Part shown: in pieces, positions 33,484 through 43,570 of the stretch
Layout: every line of letters begins with the position of its first letter
Position numbering within the stretch: position 1 is the stretch's first letter
Assembly: GCF_003116585.1 (NCBI RefSeq)
Contig: NZ_QEHM01000016.1
Span: 1-64,000 of the forward strand
DNA: 64,000 nucleotides
Reading direction: 5' to 3'
Source: Albibacillus kandeliae
GTDB taxonomy: Bacteria > Pseudomonadota > Alphaproteobacteria > Rhodobacterales > Rhodobacteraceae
The notes under the pieces: generated by a model
What the model saw: the letters and a program-made list of their open reading frames with translations, nothing else
Database searches by the model: none
Told to the model about the DNA's origin: nothing
Position numbers and translations under genes: made by a program

Positions 33484-34584
33484 TCAGCGTCCGAACCAGC
33501 GCTTGCGCGCGGTCTTTTCCGGTTTCGACATCACCGGCGGGGCGCCCACCGGCTGTCCGGTGCGGGCGTTCTCGATGATCATCGCCATGGTGCGGTCGGT
33601 CTCGGCCGCCGAGCCGAAGCCGTTCTCGCGCGAGGTGCGTTCGCCGGCGCGGACGGCGGCGATGAACTCGTCGAGCTGGGCGGAATATTCCTCGCCGCGC
33701 AGGTAGAACCAGCGGTCGTCGGTCAGCTCGGTGGTGTATTTCACCGTCCAGCCCGGCTCGTAGTCCTCCAGCCCCTCGACCGGGCTGCGCAGGTACAGCT
33801 GGCACTCCTGCCGGTCGGCGAAGAGCCGGCCGTTGGTGCCGATCAGGCTGATCTTGGTGGACATCTTGCGGTGGCTCTCGTCCGACCAGTTCACCGAGAG
33901 CTGGGCGGTCGGCCCGTCGTTCCAGCGCAGGGTCGAGAAGACCTCGTCGTCGATGCCCTCGGAAAAGACCGAGTCGAGCACCGAGCCGGTGACCTGGGCG
34001 GGGGCGCCGAAGAACCAGTTCAGCAGGTTCAGCGGGTGCGCGGCATAATCATAGAGACAGCCGCCGCCCTCGGATTTCTGGGTGCGCCAGGTTTGGCGCT
34101 TGGCGCGCAGCACCACCGGCCCGTAGGCCTCGGCCAGCACATGGGTGATGCGCCCGATGGCCCCGGCCTCGATCAGCCGCTTCATCTCGAGGAAGGCGCC
34201 GACATAGCGGTAGTGATAGCCCACCTGCGCTACCAGCCCCTTCTCGGCGGCGAGCGCCGTCAGCGCGTCGCTGTCCTGCCAGTCGAGGCAGAAGGGTTTC
34301 TCGCAGAACACGTGCGCCCCGGCCTCCAGCGCCCGGCGCACCATCGGCGCGTGCAGCCGCGAGGGCGTGGCGATGACCACCGCCTTCGGCGCCTCGCGGT
34401 CCATCATCTCATCGAAGTCGCGGTAGACCGGCGTGCCGACATTCTTGCTCAGCACATCGACCATGAAGCCCGATCCGTCACAGGCGACGGCCTGGACTTC
34501 GGGGTGCGCATTGACCATCGCGAAGTGTGACAGGCCCATCTTGCCCAGACCCACGACGGCCAGTTTCAATTTTTCTTGAGTCAT
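33484..34584 (-). CDS. Gfo/Idh/MocA family NAD(P)-dependent sugar oxidoreductase
   Basis: A 366-residue enzyme. The N-terminal Rossmann fold has VVGLGKMGLSH, and the family signature CEKPFCLDW (EKP) carries the substrate Lys. The C-terminal alpha/beta domain has the GGCLYDYAAHPLNLLNWF segment with its active-site-type Asp and His. It oxidises or reduces a sugar or sugar nucleotide. The ATG at 34584 follows a weak ribosome binding site; longer frames are unlikely. It is first in the four-gene minus-strand operon (34.6 to 31.0 kb). Confidence 0.9.
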   Translation of the reverse strand: MTQEKLKLAVVGLGKMGLSHFAMVNAHPEVQAVACDGSGFMVDVLSKNVGTPVYRDFDEMMDREAPKAVVIATPSRLHAPMVRRALEAGAHVFCEKPFCLDWQDSDALTALAAEKGLVAQVGYHYRYVGAFLEMKRLIEAGAIGRITHVLAEAYGPVVLRAKRQTWRTQKSEGGGCLYDYAAHPLNLLNWFFGAPAQVTGSVLDSVFSEGIDDEVFSTLRWNDGPTAQLSVNWSDESHRKMSTKISLIGTNGRLFADRQECQLYLRSPVEGLEDYEPGWTVKYTTELTDDRWFYLRGEEYSAQLDEFIAAVRAGERTSRENGFGSAAETDRTMAMIIENARTGQPVGAPPVMSKPEKTARKRWFGR

Positions 34585-35372
34585 GCCCCTCAAACTACCT
34601 GAACCGGCGGGCGCTCGACGGAGCCGCTTGCGCGCCCACAAAAACAAACTGCCCGACCTATCAATCATTCCACCCCGTCATGCAACAATAATAGGGCCAT
34701 TTTGAGGCTCCCGCGCGGAAGGGACGGGGCATCTGCCGTGGAATCTACCGCGCACACCACACCTGTCAAATCCCTCCGCATCCAGCCCCCTCCGGGGCGC
34801 GCGCCGGGGCGAATCCCCCGCCCTGCGCGGCGACTCCCCGGCCGCCCCGGGCCGCCCGCCCGCGCGCGCGCCCCGCCCCGGTCGGCAGGATCGTGCTCCG
34901 AGGCTGCTCCGGCCCCCGGTCTGCCTGGGAAAAGCCACAATATCTGGCGGTTTTCCGCAGGCGACCCCCTACCTGTAGGCGGGTTTTCGCGGATTCCGGG
35001 GGGATTCCGGGACATCGGCTTTTCCCCGTTCTCCCTGCGGCCCACAGTCCGGATGGGGACATGACACCGGCGCCACTCACGCCAACGACGGGACGAACAT
35101 GCAGACTTGGGGCAGTCTGGCAGTTTGCCTCCCGCACCCGCGGTTTCGCGGGCGCGGGAGGATTTGCTGCAATCGGACAGACACAGCGCATCTTTTCCAC
35201 ATTTTCACACCAGTTTGGCCGTTTTTGGCGGCGAGACTGCCCTTCGGTCGTCGCGACGTCCGTGGGGGTTTCCCACGGCATGACAGGACGCGGAAGCGAC
35301 CGAATGGGATGCAGCAGGCACAGGCCCGCAGGGACACGGGCCAGGCCGGGCGGGAAACGAACGGGACATTGT
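34585..35372. other. Long gene-free region between divergent units
   Basis: This 788-base region has no supported gene, although the frame of the downstream surface protein stays open through much of it because of high GC. It likely contains divergent promoters for the Gfo/Idh operon (near 34600-34700, AT-richer with TATCAATCATTC) and the beta-helix gene. A T-rich stretch (CATCTTTTCCACATTTTCAC) lies near 35190. No terminator or known operator was recognised. Confidence 0.4.
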
Positions 35373-38300
35373 ATGCACGGTAACATCACCACCTTCCGGG
35401 ATCGATTCGCCTCCCACCCAGATCGCCGACGCTCCGAAGAACTGATTGCCCTTTTTGCCGGCATCGCCGCCGCGGGAACCGCGGCCGCGGCCGTCGCGGC
35501 CACCCGCCCGCAGCGCGATGCCTCCTGGAACGGCGAAACCGCCCCCGAGGGCAAATCCTTTGCCGGAACCCCCGCCGTCGCTGCCGAAACCGCCCGTGCA
35601 GAGTCTGGCGCAGACTCTGCTACAGACTCGAATACAGAGTCTGCAGTGACAAATCAGCCCGTTTCAGACAGTGCGTCGGCCGAGGCAGGCACCGCCCCGC
35701 AGAGCGCCCTCGCCGCTTTCCTCGCCGGGGCCCCGGCTGCCGGCACCGGGGCCGGATCCCACGGCATCGCCGCCGCCGACATCATCGCGGATGCCGTCGC
35801 CGCGGTGGCGACCGGGGCCGAACCGGTCAGCCCGGGCACCTGGCGCAACCTGTTCCACGACACCGCTGGTGCGCTGCAGCACGCCGCTCTCCCCGCCCCC
35901 TCGGTCTCCTCCGGTGGCGGCGCGATGGCCTCGACCTCTTCGGTCTCGACGGGAACCACCTCTGGCGCTTCTTCGGGCACCACCGCACAGGCCGACAACA
36001 TCTTCACCGACTCGGGCGTCAGCACGGCCGCCGCCCCAGAATCCGCCGCAGCCAGCCCGACGCTGGAAACCAGCGTCGAAACGGTTGTCGAAACCGGTGT
36101 CGACTCAGGTATCGCCATGGGCTCCGGCGCCTCCCTCTCCGGCGAGAGTGCGGAGAGCACCGAATCCGACGCGCTGGCCACGACCCCGCTGACCTTCGGC
36201 GAGTCCGTTTCGGTCTCCGGCGGCATGGTCACCACCCTCGAGATCGTGACCGACCGCAACATCGCCTCGATCAGCGCGCTGGGCGACCCGGAGGTGGGCA
36301 ATGTCACCGTCAACCCCGACAACACGCTCGCCGTGGTCCTCTCGGGCAGCGACTACAGCGGCTCGCTCTCCTTCGACATCGAGGTCACCTACGGCAACGG
36401 GGCCATCAAGACCCAGACCGTGACCCTCGACGTGGCCGAACCCGAAGAGGCTGCCGGCTGGGGCTTCGGCGAGCACTACATGCTCGAGACCGACGACAAC
36501 GGCGACCTGATCGTCGAGACCGGCGAGACCCACCGCAAGGTCTATGTCACCGCCAGCGAGGACGGGCTGACCGCCGCGGACATCGCCAGGATCGAGGGCA
36601 TCGACGCCAGCGCCGTCACCGCCGAATGGCTGGCGGACCACCCCGAGTACGGCGCCACCGAGGACACCGCCCTCGCCGCCGACATCGGCCTGGAACTCTG
36701 GTACGGGATCACCCGCGAAGACGGCGAGAGCTCGCACTGGCTGCTGTTCGAGAAGGGCTATACCTACGATGACATCGGCGGCAGCGACAACTCGCGGCTG
36801 ATCAGCCGCGGCATCTCGGGCGAGGATGCGCTGCACCCGATCTACATCTCGTCCTGGGGCGAGGGCGATCGGCCGGTCCTTGGCGAAAAAGTCTATATAT
36901 TTCAGGAGGATAGCCAATACATCGTATTCGACGACGTCGCCTTCGCCGATGAAGTTATCTCCCTGAATGGTAACAACATTATCTTCAACGATATCTACAG
37001 CGAAGGGATGATGACCCTGAAGGACGGCTCGGGGCTCACCGTGCGGGATTCCGAGATCGCCAACGTGGTTCTCGAAACCCCTGAGGGCGACACTTGGACC
37101 GGCTTTACTCAAGGCCTCTATTCATCCGGAACCACCGGGCTACTGCTCGACGGCAACATCTTCTGGCACAACGGCTGGGAGGACGGCTACGATCCGAATG
37201 GGTCAACAGAATACGGCATGCCAGCCAGCGGACATAGTCATAACGTTTACATACAGTACAATACCACCGACGTCACATTCACGAACAACATATCGGCACA
37301 AGGCTCTTCCTTCGGAGTTCAACTTCGGGGTGGTGCCTATGTCGAAGGAAACCTTTTACTCGATAACAACATTGGTTTGGGGGTGTTTGGTGGCATCTAT
37401 GGTGGCCTCGACCATGAAAACAATGGCCCCATCGGCAACTTCAGCTTCATTGCAGACAACGTGATTACCTCCGGTGCAGGCAAGGAGAACAACTACTATC
37501 TGGTAGGAGCATACACCGCAGGCGCTTGGGACAAGAGCTACGGGACGACCTATCTGGACAATCTCATCGCCCATCTCGCCGATCCGAACAACGCCGAGGA
37601 ACAGGCCCAGAAGGACAAGCTGAACTACGCGCTCAACATCGAACAGGACACCACCTACAACGACACGGTGGTCTACAACTGGGGCAACGAGACCGATACC
37701 GCGGGCGTCGACTCCAGCTCGGCCGACCAGACCACGATCCAGCTCTATGCCGCCGCTCTGCTGGGCGACCCGGATGCCACCATCAGCGACCTGATGGCCT
37801 ATCTCATCGCGCTGGCCGACACCGACCTCGACGACACCATCACCGCGGAAACCATCGTGGCCTGGTTCCAGGAAGGCTTCGGCATCGAGATCGACGGCGA
37901 CGCGAGCGCCACCAGCCATACCTTCATCCCCAATGCGCTGGCCTCGGGCATGCGCTGGGGCAACAGCATCAACTGGGACAGCGAGACCGTGCCGGAGGAC
38001 GGCGACAGCGTCGACCTGAACGGCAACTGGGTGCACTACGGCGCCACCACCACGCTGGCCAACCTCGACCTCGGCGACGGCGGCGAACTCTACGTGAACT
38101 ACGGCCGCCTGACGGTGGACGACACGCTCTCGGTCGGCAGCGAGGGCGGGCTGATCCGCACCCTGAGCGCCGGCCAGTTCTGGATGGACGGCTACAGCGA
38201 CCGCGACCAGCTGACCATCGAGGTCGAGGGCGGCCGGTTCGCCAACACCGGCGACGTCACCGGCTCCACCCTGCTGGTCGCCAGCGACGGGCAGACCATC

Positions 38301-38819
38301 CTGGCCACCGACGGCGGCAGCTACCACGTCACCGCGGGCAGCGAGCTGCGGGTCACCGGTTCCAGCGCCGTTATCGGCTTCGACGGCGACGACGACAACG
38401 GCCTCGCCTTCCTCAGCCTCGAGGACTCGAGCATCCTGAGCTTCATCGCCGATGCCGCCGGGGTCAGCACCATCGAGGAATTCCACAGCGGCAAGTGGGA
38501 GGACTCGGGCGTGAAATCGGGCGTCTCGCTGAACGGGACGCTCTCGATCGACCTCAGCGACTATACCGGCGGCGCGGGCGAGTTCACCCTGATCGAGGTG
38601 GACGAGCTGATCGGCCGGCTCGACGACTACGAGATCACCGGCCTCGGCGCCGCCTACGACGCCCGCCTTGTGGTCAACTACAACACCGACACGGTGACCC
38701 TCGCCATCACCGCCGGGCATGGCAGCACCAGCCTCGACACCCTGGGCAGCTCCTCGCTCTCGGCCGGGATCGTCAGCGAGGATGTCGCCTACGGCTCCAG
38801 CGACCTGCCCATCGGCTGA
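35373..38819 (+). CDS. Large beta-helix surface or polysaccharide-modifying protein
   Basis: A 1148-residue protein. Residues 1-45 include a hydrophobic Ala-rich segment (LIALFAGIAAAGTAAAAVAA) that may be a signal or anchor. An about 230-residue Ala/Ser/Thr/Glu-rich low-complexity stalk follows, then a cadherin-like or Ig-like module (ISALGDPEVGNVTVNPDNTLAVVL). The right-handed beta-helix covers about residues 440-720 (LFEKGYTYDDI, SSWGEGDRPVL, HSHNVYIQYNTTDVTFTNN), and a beta-rich C-terminus carries adhesin-like strands. It is the kind of protein seen as polysaccharide lyase, epimerase or adhesin. Central bases about 36885-37530 are lower in GC than both flanks. No VPLPA/PEP-CTERM tail is present. 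Confidence 0.82.
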   Translation: MHGNITTFRDRFASHPDRRRSEELIALFAGIAAAGTAAAAVAATRPQRDASWNGETAPEGKSFAGTPAVAAETARAESGADSATDSNTESAVTNQPVSDSASAEAGTAPQSALAAFLAGAPAAGTGAGSHGIAAADIIADAVAAVATGAEPVSPGTWRNLFHDTAGALQHAALPAPSVSSGGGAMASTSSVSTGTTSGASSGTTAQADNIFTDSGVSTAAAPESAAASPTLETSVETVVETGVDSGIAMGSGASLSGESAESTESDALATTPLTFGESVSVSGGMVTTLEIVTDRNIASISALGDPEVGNVTVNPDNTLAVVLSGSDYSGSLSFDIEVTYGNGAIKTQTVTLDVAEPEEAAGWGFGEHYMLETDDNGDLIVETGETHRKVYVTASEDGLTAADIARIEGIDASAVTAEWLADHPEYGATEDTALAADIGLELWYGITREDGESSHWLLFEKGYTYDDIGGSDNSRLISRGISGEDALHPIYISSWGEGDRPVLGEKVYIFQEDSQYIVFDDVAFADEVISLNGNNIIFNDIYSEGMMTLKDGSGLTVRDSEIANVVLETPEGDTWTGFTQGLYSSGTTGLLLDGNIFWHNGWEDGYDPNGSTEYGMPASGHSHNVYIQYNTTDVTFTNNISAQGSSFGVQLRGGAYVEGNLLLDNNIGLGVFGGIYGGLDHENNGPIGNFSFIADNVITSGAGKENNYYLVGAYTAGAWDKSYGTTYLDNLIAHLADPNNAEEQAQKDKLNYALNIEQDTTYNDTVVYNWGNETDTAGVDSSSADQTTIQLYAAALLGDPDATISDLMAYLIALADTDLDDTITAETIVAWFQEGFGIEIDGDASATSHTFIPNALASGMRWGNSINWDSETVPEDGDSVDLNGNWVHYGATTTLANLDLGDGGELYVNYGRLTVDDTLSVGSEGGLIRTLSAGQFWMDGYSDRDQLTIEVEGGRFANTGDVTGSTLLVASDGQTILATDGGSYHVTAGSELRVTGSSAVIGFDGDDDNGLAFLSLEDSSILSFIADAAGVSTIEEFHSGKWEDSGVKSGVSLNGTLSIDLSDYTGGAGEFTLIEVDELIGRLDDYEITGLGAAYDARLVVNYNTDTVTLAITAGHGSTSLDTLGSSSLSAGIVSEDVAYGSSDLPIG
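35598..35643. repeat. Inverted mini-repeats inside the stalk-coding segment
   Basis: Two adjacent hairpins are visible: GCAGAGTCTG/CAGACTCTGC (35598-35607 and 35611-35620) and CAGACTC/GAGTCTG (35623-35629 and 35637-35643). They encode the ESGADSATDSNTES part of the low-complexity stalk. Such short repeats can expand or contract by slippage. Confidence 0.5.
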
Positions 38820-38913
38820 GCTCCCGCCGGGGGCTCGCGCCGCTCGGTCGACCCGGGCCCGGAAATGCGCTATGCAGCGGCGGCGCGGCAATGGCGAGAT
38901 CCTGACCAGTACC

Positions 38914-40053
38914 ATGATAAAGAATACTTTTTTCTCCCTGCGCGAGGGGATCGCCAGGCACCGGTTCTCTCGCGGCGTCCATACCGTCCTGGGCTCGGCC
39001 CTGGGCGGGGGCTTTCCGGCCCGGGCCCGGCTCCGGGTCCTCGTCTACTATCACGCGAACCCGATCGGCTGGTCGCAGGTCTACCCCTTCTTCCGCTTCG
39101 CCGGGGCCTTCGCGGCGCAGTTCGGCGCCCATGTCCGCGCTCTCCCGGTCGAGAACTTCCTCAAAGGGCAGACGGGGCCGGCGGCCGATGTCGTCCTGGT
39201 CCAGCCCTGGCTCTCCGCCACCGACGCGTACCTGGACACCGCCTTCGCCCGCTACCGGGAGCGCCACCCCGGCGCGCGGATGATCTTCCTCGACCCCTTC
39301 GCCCAGTGCGACCTGCGCTACGGCCGCGCCGTCGCCCCCCACGTGGACGTCTACCTGCGCAAGGCCCTGTTCCGTGATCGCGGCCAGTTCCTGCGCCCCA
39401 TGCCCTCCGGGGACACCAATCTCTCCGAGTATTACGGCGCGCTCTACGGCATCGACCAGGAACCGACCGACTGGCAGGTGCCCCCCGAACTGCTGGACCG
39501 GCTGCGCCTGGTGCCGAACTTCCTGACCGCTGCTTATCTCAGCGACGGCTTCCTCGGGCCCGAGCCCTCGTTCTCCGACCGTCCCATCGATCTGCACTCC
39601 CGGCTCGCGGTCAAGGGCACCCCCTGGTACTCGGCGATGCGCGCCGAGGCCGACCGGGCCGCCAGGGCTCTCGACGGGGTCACCCTCACCCCGGACGGCC
39701 GGATCCCGCAGGCCGAGTTCCTAGACGAGATGCGCCGCGCCCGCCTGTGCTGGAGCCCCTTCGGCTATGGAGAGCTGTGCTGGCGCGACCTCGAGGCCTT
39801 CATGACCGGGGCCGTGCTGGTCAAGCCGGACATGGCCCATCTCGAGACCCTGCCGGATCTCTACCTGCCCGGCGAGACCTACCTGCCGGTGAAATGGGAT
39901 TTCTCCGATCTCGAGGAGGTCACCCGCGGGATCCTGGCCGATCCGGGCGAACAGCGCCGCATCGCGCTGAACGCCTTCCGCGCCGCCCGCACCTACCTGG
40001 CCGAGAACCGCTTCGTGTCGGACACCGGGCGCGACCTCAGCCTGGATGCCTAG
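38914..40053 (+). CDS. Glycosyltransferase-like protein
   Basis: A 379-residue protein. The N-terminal half has alternating strands (LRVLVYYHANPIGWSQVYPF, DVVLVQPWLSA, ARMIFLDPFAQCDLRYG). The C-terminal part ARLCWSPFGYGELCWRDLEAFMTGAVLVKPDM resembles the donor-binding domain of GT-B glycosyltransferases (Glyco_trans_1_2 type). The start was placed at the ATG at 38914; an ATG 14 codons upstream (38872) is possible. It lies between the beta-helix protein and the convergent rmlA gene. Its substrate is unknown. Confidence 0.68.
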   Translation: MIKNTFFSLREGIARHRFSRGVHTVLGSALGGGFPARARLRVLVYYHANPIGWSQVYPFFRFAGAFAAQFGAHVRALPVENFLKGQTGPAADVVLVQPWLSATDAYLDTAFARYRERHPGARMIFLDPFAQCDLRYGRAVAPHVDVYLRKALFRDRGQFLRPMPSGDTNLSEYYGALYGIDQEPTDWQVPPELLDRLRLVPNFLTAAYLSDGFLGPEPSFSDRPIDLHSRLAVKGTPWYSAMRAEADRAARALDGVTLTPDGRIPQAEFLDEMRRARLCWSPFGYGELCWRDLEAFMTGAVLVKPDMAHLETLPDLYLPGETYLPVKWDFSDLEEVTRGILADPGEQRRIALNAFRAARTYLAENRFVSDTGRDLSLDA

Positions 40054-40076
40054 GTGCGCAGGCCCGAAAACAGGCT

Positions 40077-40952
40077 CTAATCGCGTAACAGTCCCGCCAG
40101 GTAGCTGCCGTAGGTGTTCTTGGCGAACATCTCGGCGCGCGCCTTCAGCTGGTCGGCGTCGATCCAGCCCCGGTTGAAGGCGATCTCCTCCGGGCAGCCC
40201 GCCTGCAGGCCCTGCCGTTCCTCCAGCGTGCGCACGAAGTTGCCCGCATCCAGCAGCGAGGCATGGGTCCCGGTGTCGAGCCAGGCATAGCCGCGCCCCA
40301 TGGTCTCGACCTTCAGCAGCCCCTCGGAGAGGTACATGCCAAGAAGCGTGGTGATCTCCAGCTCGCCCCGCGCCGAGGGGGTCACCTGCCGCGCCCGCGC
40401 GGGGGCCGTGCCGTCGAGGAAGTAGAGCCCGGTCACCGCGTAGTTCGAGGGTGGCACGGCGGGCTTCTCGATGATTTCCTGCACCGCGCCCGCCTTGTCG
40501 AAGGCGACGACGCCATAGCGCTCCGGGTCGGCCACGTGATAGCCGAAGACGGTGCCGCCCTCCGGCTGTGTGTCGGCCCGCGCCATCAGCTCGGGCAGCC
40601 CGTGGCCGAAGAAGATGTTGTCGCCCAGCACCATCGCGCTCGGCGCACCGGCAAGGAACTCCTCGGCAAGGATATAGGCTTGCGCCAGCCCGTCGGGCGA
40701 GGGCTGCGCCACGTAGGTCAGCGACACGCCCCACTGGCTGCCGTCGCCCAGCGTGCGCCGGAACTGGTCCTGGTCCTGCGGCGTGGTGATCACGCAGATC
40801 TCGCGGATCCCCGCCAGCATCAGCGCGGTCAGCGGGTAGTAGATCATCGGCTTGTCATAGATCGGCAGCAGCTGCTTGCTGACGCCCATGGTGATCGGGT
40901 AGAGCCGCGTGCCCGAGCCCCCGGCGAGAATGATGCCCTTGCGTTCAACCAT
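40077..40952 (-). CDS. rmlA: Glucose-1-phosphate thymidylyltransferase
   Basis: A 291-residue nucleotidyltransferase that makes dTDP-glucose from dTTP and glucose-1-phosphate, the first step of dTDP-L-rhamnose synthesis. The signature GIILAGGSGTRLYPIT and SKQLLPIYDKPMIYYPL are intact, with LGDNIFFGHGL and the EIIEKP motif. Length is typical for RmlA. It is the last gene in the rmlC-rmlB-rmlD-rmlA operon, overlapping rmlD by 8 bases. Confidence 0.97.
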   Translation of the reverse strand: MVERKGIILAGGSGTRLYPITMGVSKQLLPIYDKPMIYYPLTALMLAGIREICVITTPQDQDQFRRTLGDGSQWGVSLTYVAQPSPDGLAQAYILAEEFLAGAPSAMVLGDNIFFGHGLPELMARADTQPEGGTVFGYHVADPERYGVVAFDKAGAVQEIIEKPAVPPSNYAVTGLYFLDGTAPARARQVTPSARGELEITTLLGMYLSEGLLKVETMGRGYAWLDTGTHASLLDAGNFVRTLEERQGLQAGCPEEIAFNRGWIDADQLKARAEMFAKNTYGSYLAGLLRD

Positions 40953-41811
40953 GTCGGACGGCTCCCAATTCCTTCAGAATATCGTCGAGCCCCGCCCGCC
41001 AGTCGGGCCGGGGCATGTCAAAAACAGTCTCAAACAAGGTACAATCGAGCCGCGAATTCTTCGGCCGCGCCGCCGGGGTGGGATAGTCCGAACTCGTGAT
41101 CTCCTCGACCGCGCAGGCAATCCCGGCTTGGGCGAAGATCTCGCGGGCGAACCCCGCCCAGCTCACATCCGGCGCGCCGGCGAAGTGATAGGTGCCGCTC
41201 TTGCCGGGGTCGGCCAGCCCTTGGGCGGCGGCCAGGCAGGCCCGCGCCAGATCCGCCGCCGGTGTCGGCCCGCCGACCTGATCGGTCACCACGCGCAGGG
41301 CGTCCCGCTCGGCCCCCAGCCGCAGCATGGTCTTCACGAAGTTGCTCCCATGGGCCGAAACCACCCAGGAGGTGCGGATTATGGCATGGATGCCGCCCGC
41401 GTTGAGGGTCAGCGCCTCGCCCGCAAGCTTGCTTTGCCCGTAGACCCCCAGCGGTTCGGTCGGATCGCCGGGGCGCCAGGGGGCCTCGCCGGTTCCGTCA
41501 AAGACGTAGTCGGTGGAGATATGGACGAAGGGAATTCCCCGGGCCGCAGCGTGTTCGGCCATGGTGCCCACGGAAGCGCCGTTGATGGCGCTTGCGAGGC
41601 CAGGTTCGGTTTCGGCGCGGTCGACCGCCGTATAGGCCGCGGCATTGATGATGGCGTCCACATCGCGCGCGCGCAGGGCCTCCAGAACGGTGGTGGGACG
41701 GGCCAGGTCCGCGGCATCGCGCCCGATCATGTCGAGCGTGACACCGCCGGGCGCCTGCCGTTGCAATTCCGTCGCCACCTGCCCGGTCCTGCCGAAGACC
41801 GCGATCCTCAC
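40945..41811 (-). CDS. rmlD: dTDP-4-dehydrorhamnose reductase
   Basis: A 288-residue extended SDR enzyme that reduces dTDP-4-keto-rhamnose to dTDP-L-rhamnose. It has the nucleotide-binding [25 protein letters not shown], the [16 protein letters not shown] signature, and the YGQSKLAGE catalytic Tyr/Lys. The GTG start at 41811 overlaps the rmlB stop by 4 bases (GTGA), so translation is coupled. Confidence 0.96.
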   Translation of the reverse strand: MRIAVFGRTGQVATELQRQAPGGVTLDMIGRDAADLARPTTVLEALRARDVDAIINAAAYTAVDRAETEPGLASAINGASVGTMAEHAAARGIPFVHISTDYVFDGTGEAPWRPGDPTEPLGVYGQSKLAGEALTLNAGGIHAIIRTSWVVSAHGSNFVKTMLRLGAERDALRVVTDQVGGPTPAADLARACLAAAQGLADPGKSGTYHFAGAPDVSWAGFAREIFAQAGIACAVEEITSSDYPTPAARPKNSRLDCTLFETVFDMPRPDWRAGLDDILKELGAVRHG

Positions 41812-42848
41812 GCCTTCACTCCCAGCCGCTCGCCCACCCCGGCGCGGGATTGCAGCGCCCGCCACCAGGGTTCGTTGTCGAGGTACCACTGCACCGTCTT
41901 TTCCAGCCCCTGTTCCAGCGTGACCGAGGGCCGCCAGCCCAGTTCCTCGCGGATCCGCGTGGGATCGATGGCATAGCGCGCGTCGTGCCCCGGACGATCA
42001 GTGACAAAGGTGATCTGCCCGGCGTAAGGCGCGGCCCCCGGGCGCTTGGCATCGAGGATCGCGCAGATCATCCGCACAAGGTCGATGTTCCGCGCCTCGT
42101 TCTCGCCGCCGATGTTGTAGGAGCGGCCCACCGCTCCCTTCTCCACCACCAGCAGCAGCGCCTCGGCGTGATCTTCCACGTAGAGCCAGTCGCGCACGTT
42201 CTCGCCCGCGCCGTAGACCGGGATCGGCTTGCCGGCGAGCGCGTTCAGGATCACCACCGGGATCAGCTTTTCCGGGAAGTGGAAGGGGCCGTAGTTGTTG
42301 GAACAGTTGGTCAGCACCACCGGCAGCCCGTAGGTCTCGTGCCAGGCGCGCACCAGATGGTCCGAGGCGGCCTTGGAGGCCGAGTAGGGCGAGCGCGGGT
42401 CATAGGGCGTCTCCTCGGTGAACTGCCCCGTGACCCCGAGCGAGCCAAAGACCTCGTCGGTGGAAATATGGTGAAAGCGGAACTGCGCCGGACGGCGGCG
42501 GGCGACCCAATGGGCGCGCGCGGCCTCGAGCAGGGTGTAGGTGCCGGTGATATTGGTCTCGATGAAGGTGCCCGGCCCGTCGATCGAGCGGTCCACGTGG
42601 GACTCGGCGGCCAGGTGCATGATGGCATCCGGGTGATGCTCTGCCAGCAGCGTGTCCATCGCCCGGCGATCGCGGATATCAGCCTCGAGAAAGGTGTAAT
42701 TGGGCGCCTTGGCCACCTCGGCCACGTTGTCGAGACAGGCGGCATAGGTCAGCGCATCGACGTTCACCACCTCGTGCCCGGCCCGCACCGCGCGGCGCAC
42801 CACGGCGGATCCGATGAAACCCGCCCCCCCGGTGACGACAAGTTTCAT
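41808..42848 (-). CDS. rmlB: dTDP-glucose 4,6-dehydratase
   Basis: A 346-residue NAD-dependent dehydratase. [13 protein letters not shown] is the NAD site, [15 protein letters not shown] and HISTDEVFG (Asp-Glu catalytic pair) follow, then the [12 protein letters not shown] active-site Tyr/Lys and [17 protein letters not shown]. It converts dTDP-glucose to dTDP-4-keto-6-deoxyglucose. It overlaps rmlC by 4 bases. Confidence 0.97.
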   Translation of the reverse strand: MKLVVTGGAGFIGSAVVRRAVRAGHEVVNVDALTYAACLDNVAEVAKAPNYTFLEADIRDRRAMDTLLAEHHPDAIMHLAAESHVDRSIDGPGTFIETNITGTYTLLEAARAHWVARRRPAQFRFHHISTDEVFGSLGVTGQFTEETPYDPRSPYSASKAASDHLVRAWHETYGLPVVLTNCSNNYGPFHFPEKLIPVVILNALAGKPIPVYGAGENVRDWLYVEDHAEALLLVVEKGAVGRSYNIGGENEARNIDLVRMICAILDAKRPGAAPYAGQITFVTDRPGHDARYAIDPTRIREELGWRPSVTLEQGLEKTVQWYLDNEPWWRALQSRAGVGERLGVKA

Positions 42849-43411
42849 TGCGCACCCTCCCAGACGAAGGGGCTGTCGAAGTCCTTCAGCAGCGGCGCCG
42901 CCGCGTCCTTGTCCGAGAGCACCGCCACGCCGGTCAGCCCCCAGTCGATGCCGATGCCCGGGTCGTCAAAGCGCACCGCCCCGTCACACTCGGGCTCGTA
43001 GTAGTCGGTGCACTTGTAGATCACCTCGGTCTCGGGCGTGCGGGTGGCAAAGCCATGCAGGAAGCCCGCGGGCACAAGCAGCTGGCGGCCGTTCTCGGCG
43101 CTCAGCTCCACCCCGACCCAGCGCCCGTAGGTGGGCGAGCCCCGGCGGATGTCGACCGCCACGTCGAACAGCGCTCCCCGCCCGCAGCGCACCAGCTTGT
43201 CCTGGGCATGGGGCGGCGCCTGGAAATGCAGGCCGCGCACAGTGTTCACCGCTGCCGAGAGCGAATGGTTGTCCTGCACGAAGTCGAACCCGATGCCGAG
43301 CCCCTCCAGCGTACGCCGGTTCCAGCTCTCGCTGAAGAAGCCGCGCGCGTCGCCAAACCGTTTCGGCGTCAGGATCTTCACGCCCGGCAGGGCAGTGTCT
43401 TCAATCTGCAT
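42845..43411 (-). CDS. rmlC: dTDP-4-dehydrorhamnose 3,5-epimerase
   Basis: A 188-residue cupin-fold epimerase with [32 protein letters not shown] (catalytic His), the [23 protein letters not shown] core, and the [12 protein letters not shown] / [10 protein letters not shown] segment. It epimerises C3 and C5 of the 4-keto intermediate. It is the first gene of the rml operon. Its 160-base upstream gap (43412-43570) should contain the operon promoter, though readthrough from repA and the sulfotransferase gene is possible. Confidence 0.97.
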   Translation of the reverse strand: MQIEDTALPGVKILTPKRFGDARGFFSESWNRRTLEGLGIGFDFVQDNHSLSAAVNTVRGLHFQAPPHAQDKLVRCGRGALFDVAVDIRRGSPTYGRWVGVELSAENGRQLLVPAGFLHGFATRTPETEVIYKCTDYYEPECDGAVRFDDPGIGIDWGLTGVAVLSDKDAAAPLLKDFDSPFVWEGAQ

Positions 43412-43570
43412 GCTTACTCAATACCTCGTCACTCTGCGGCTTCCTTAGCAAGCACCCCGGGCCCTGTCATCCGTTGCAGCACTCCCAGCGGCGCAACCGG
43501 GACGGGTGAGGCCCGCGTGACAACAAAAGCATCTTCCAGCCCCGATTGTTCTGCCTTTGGAGGTTCTCCC

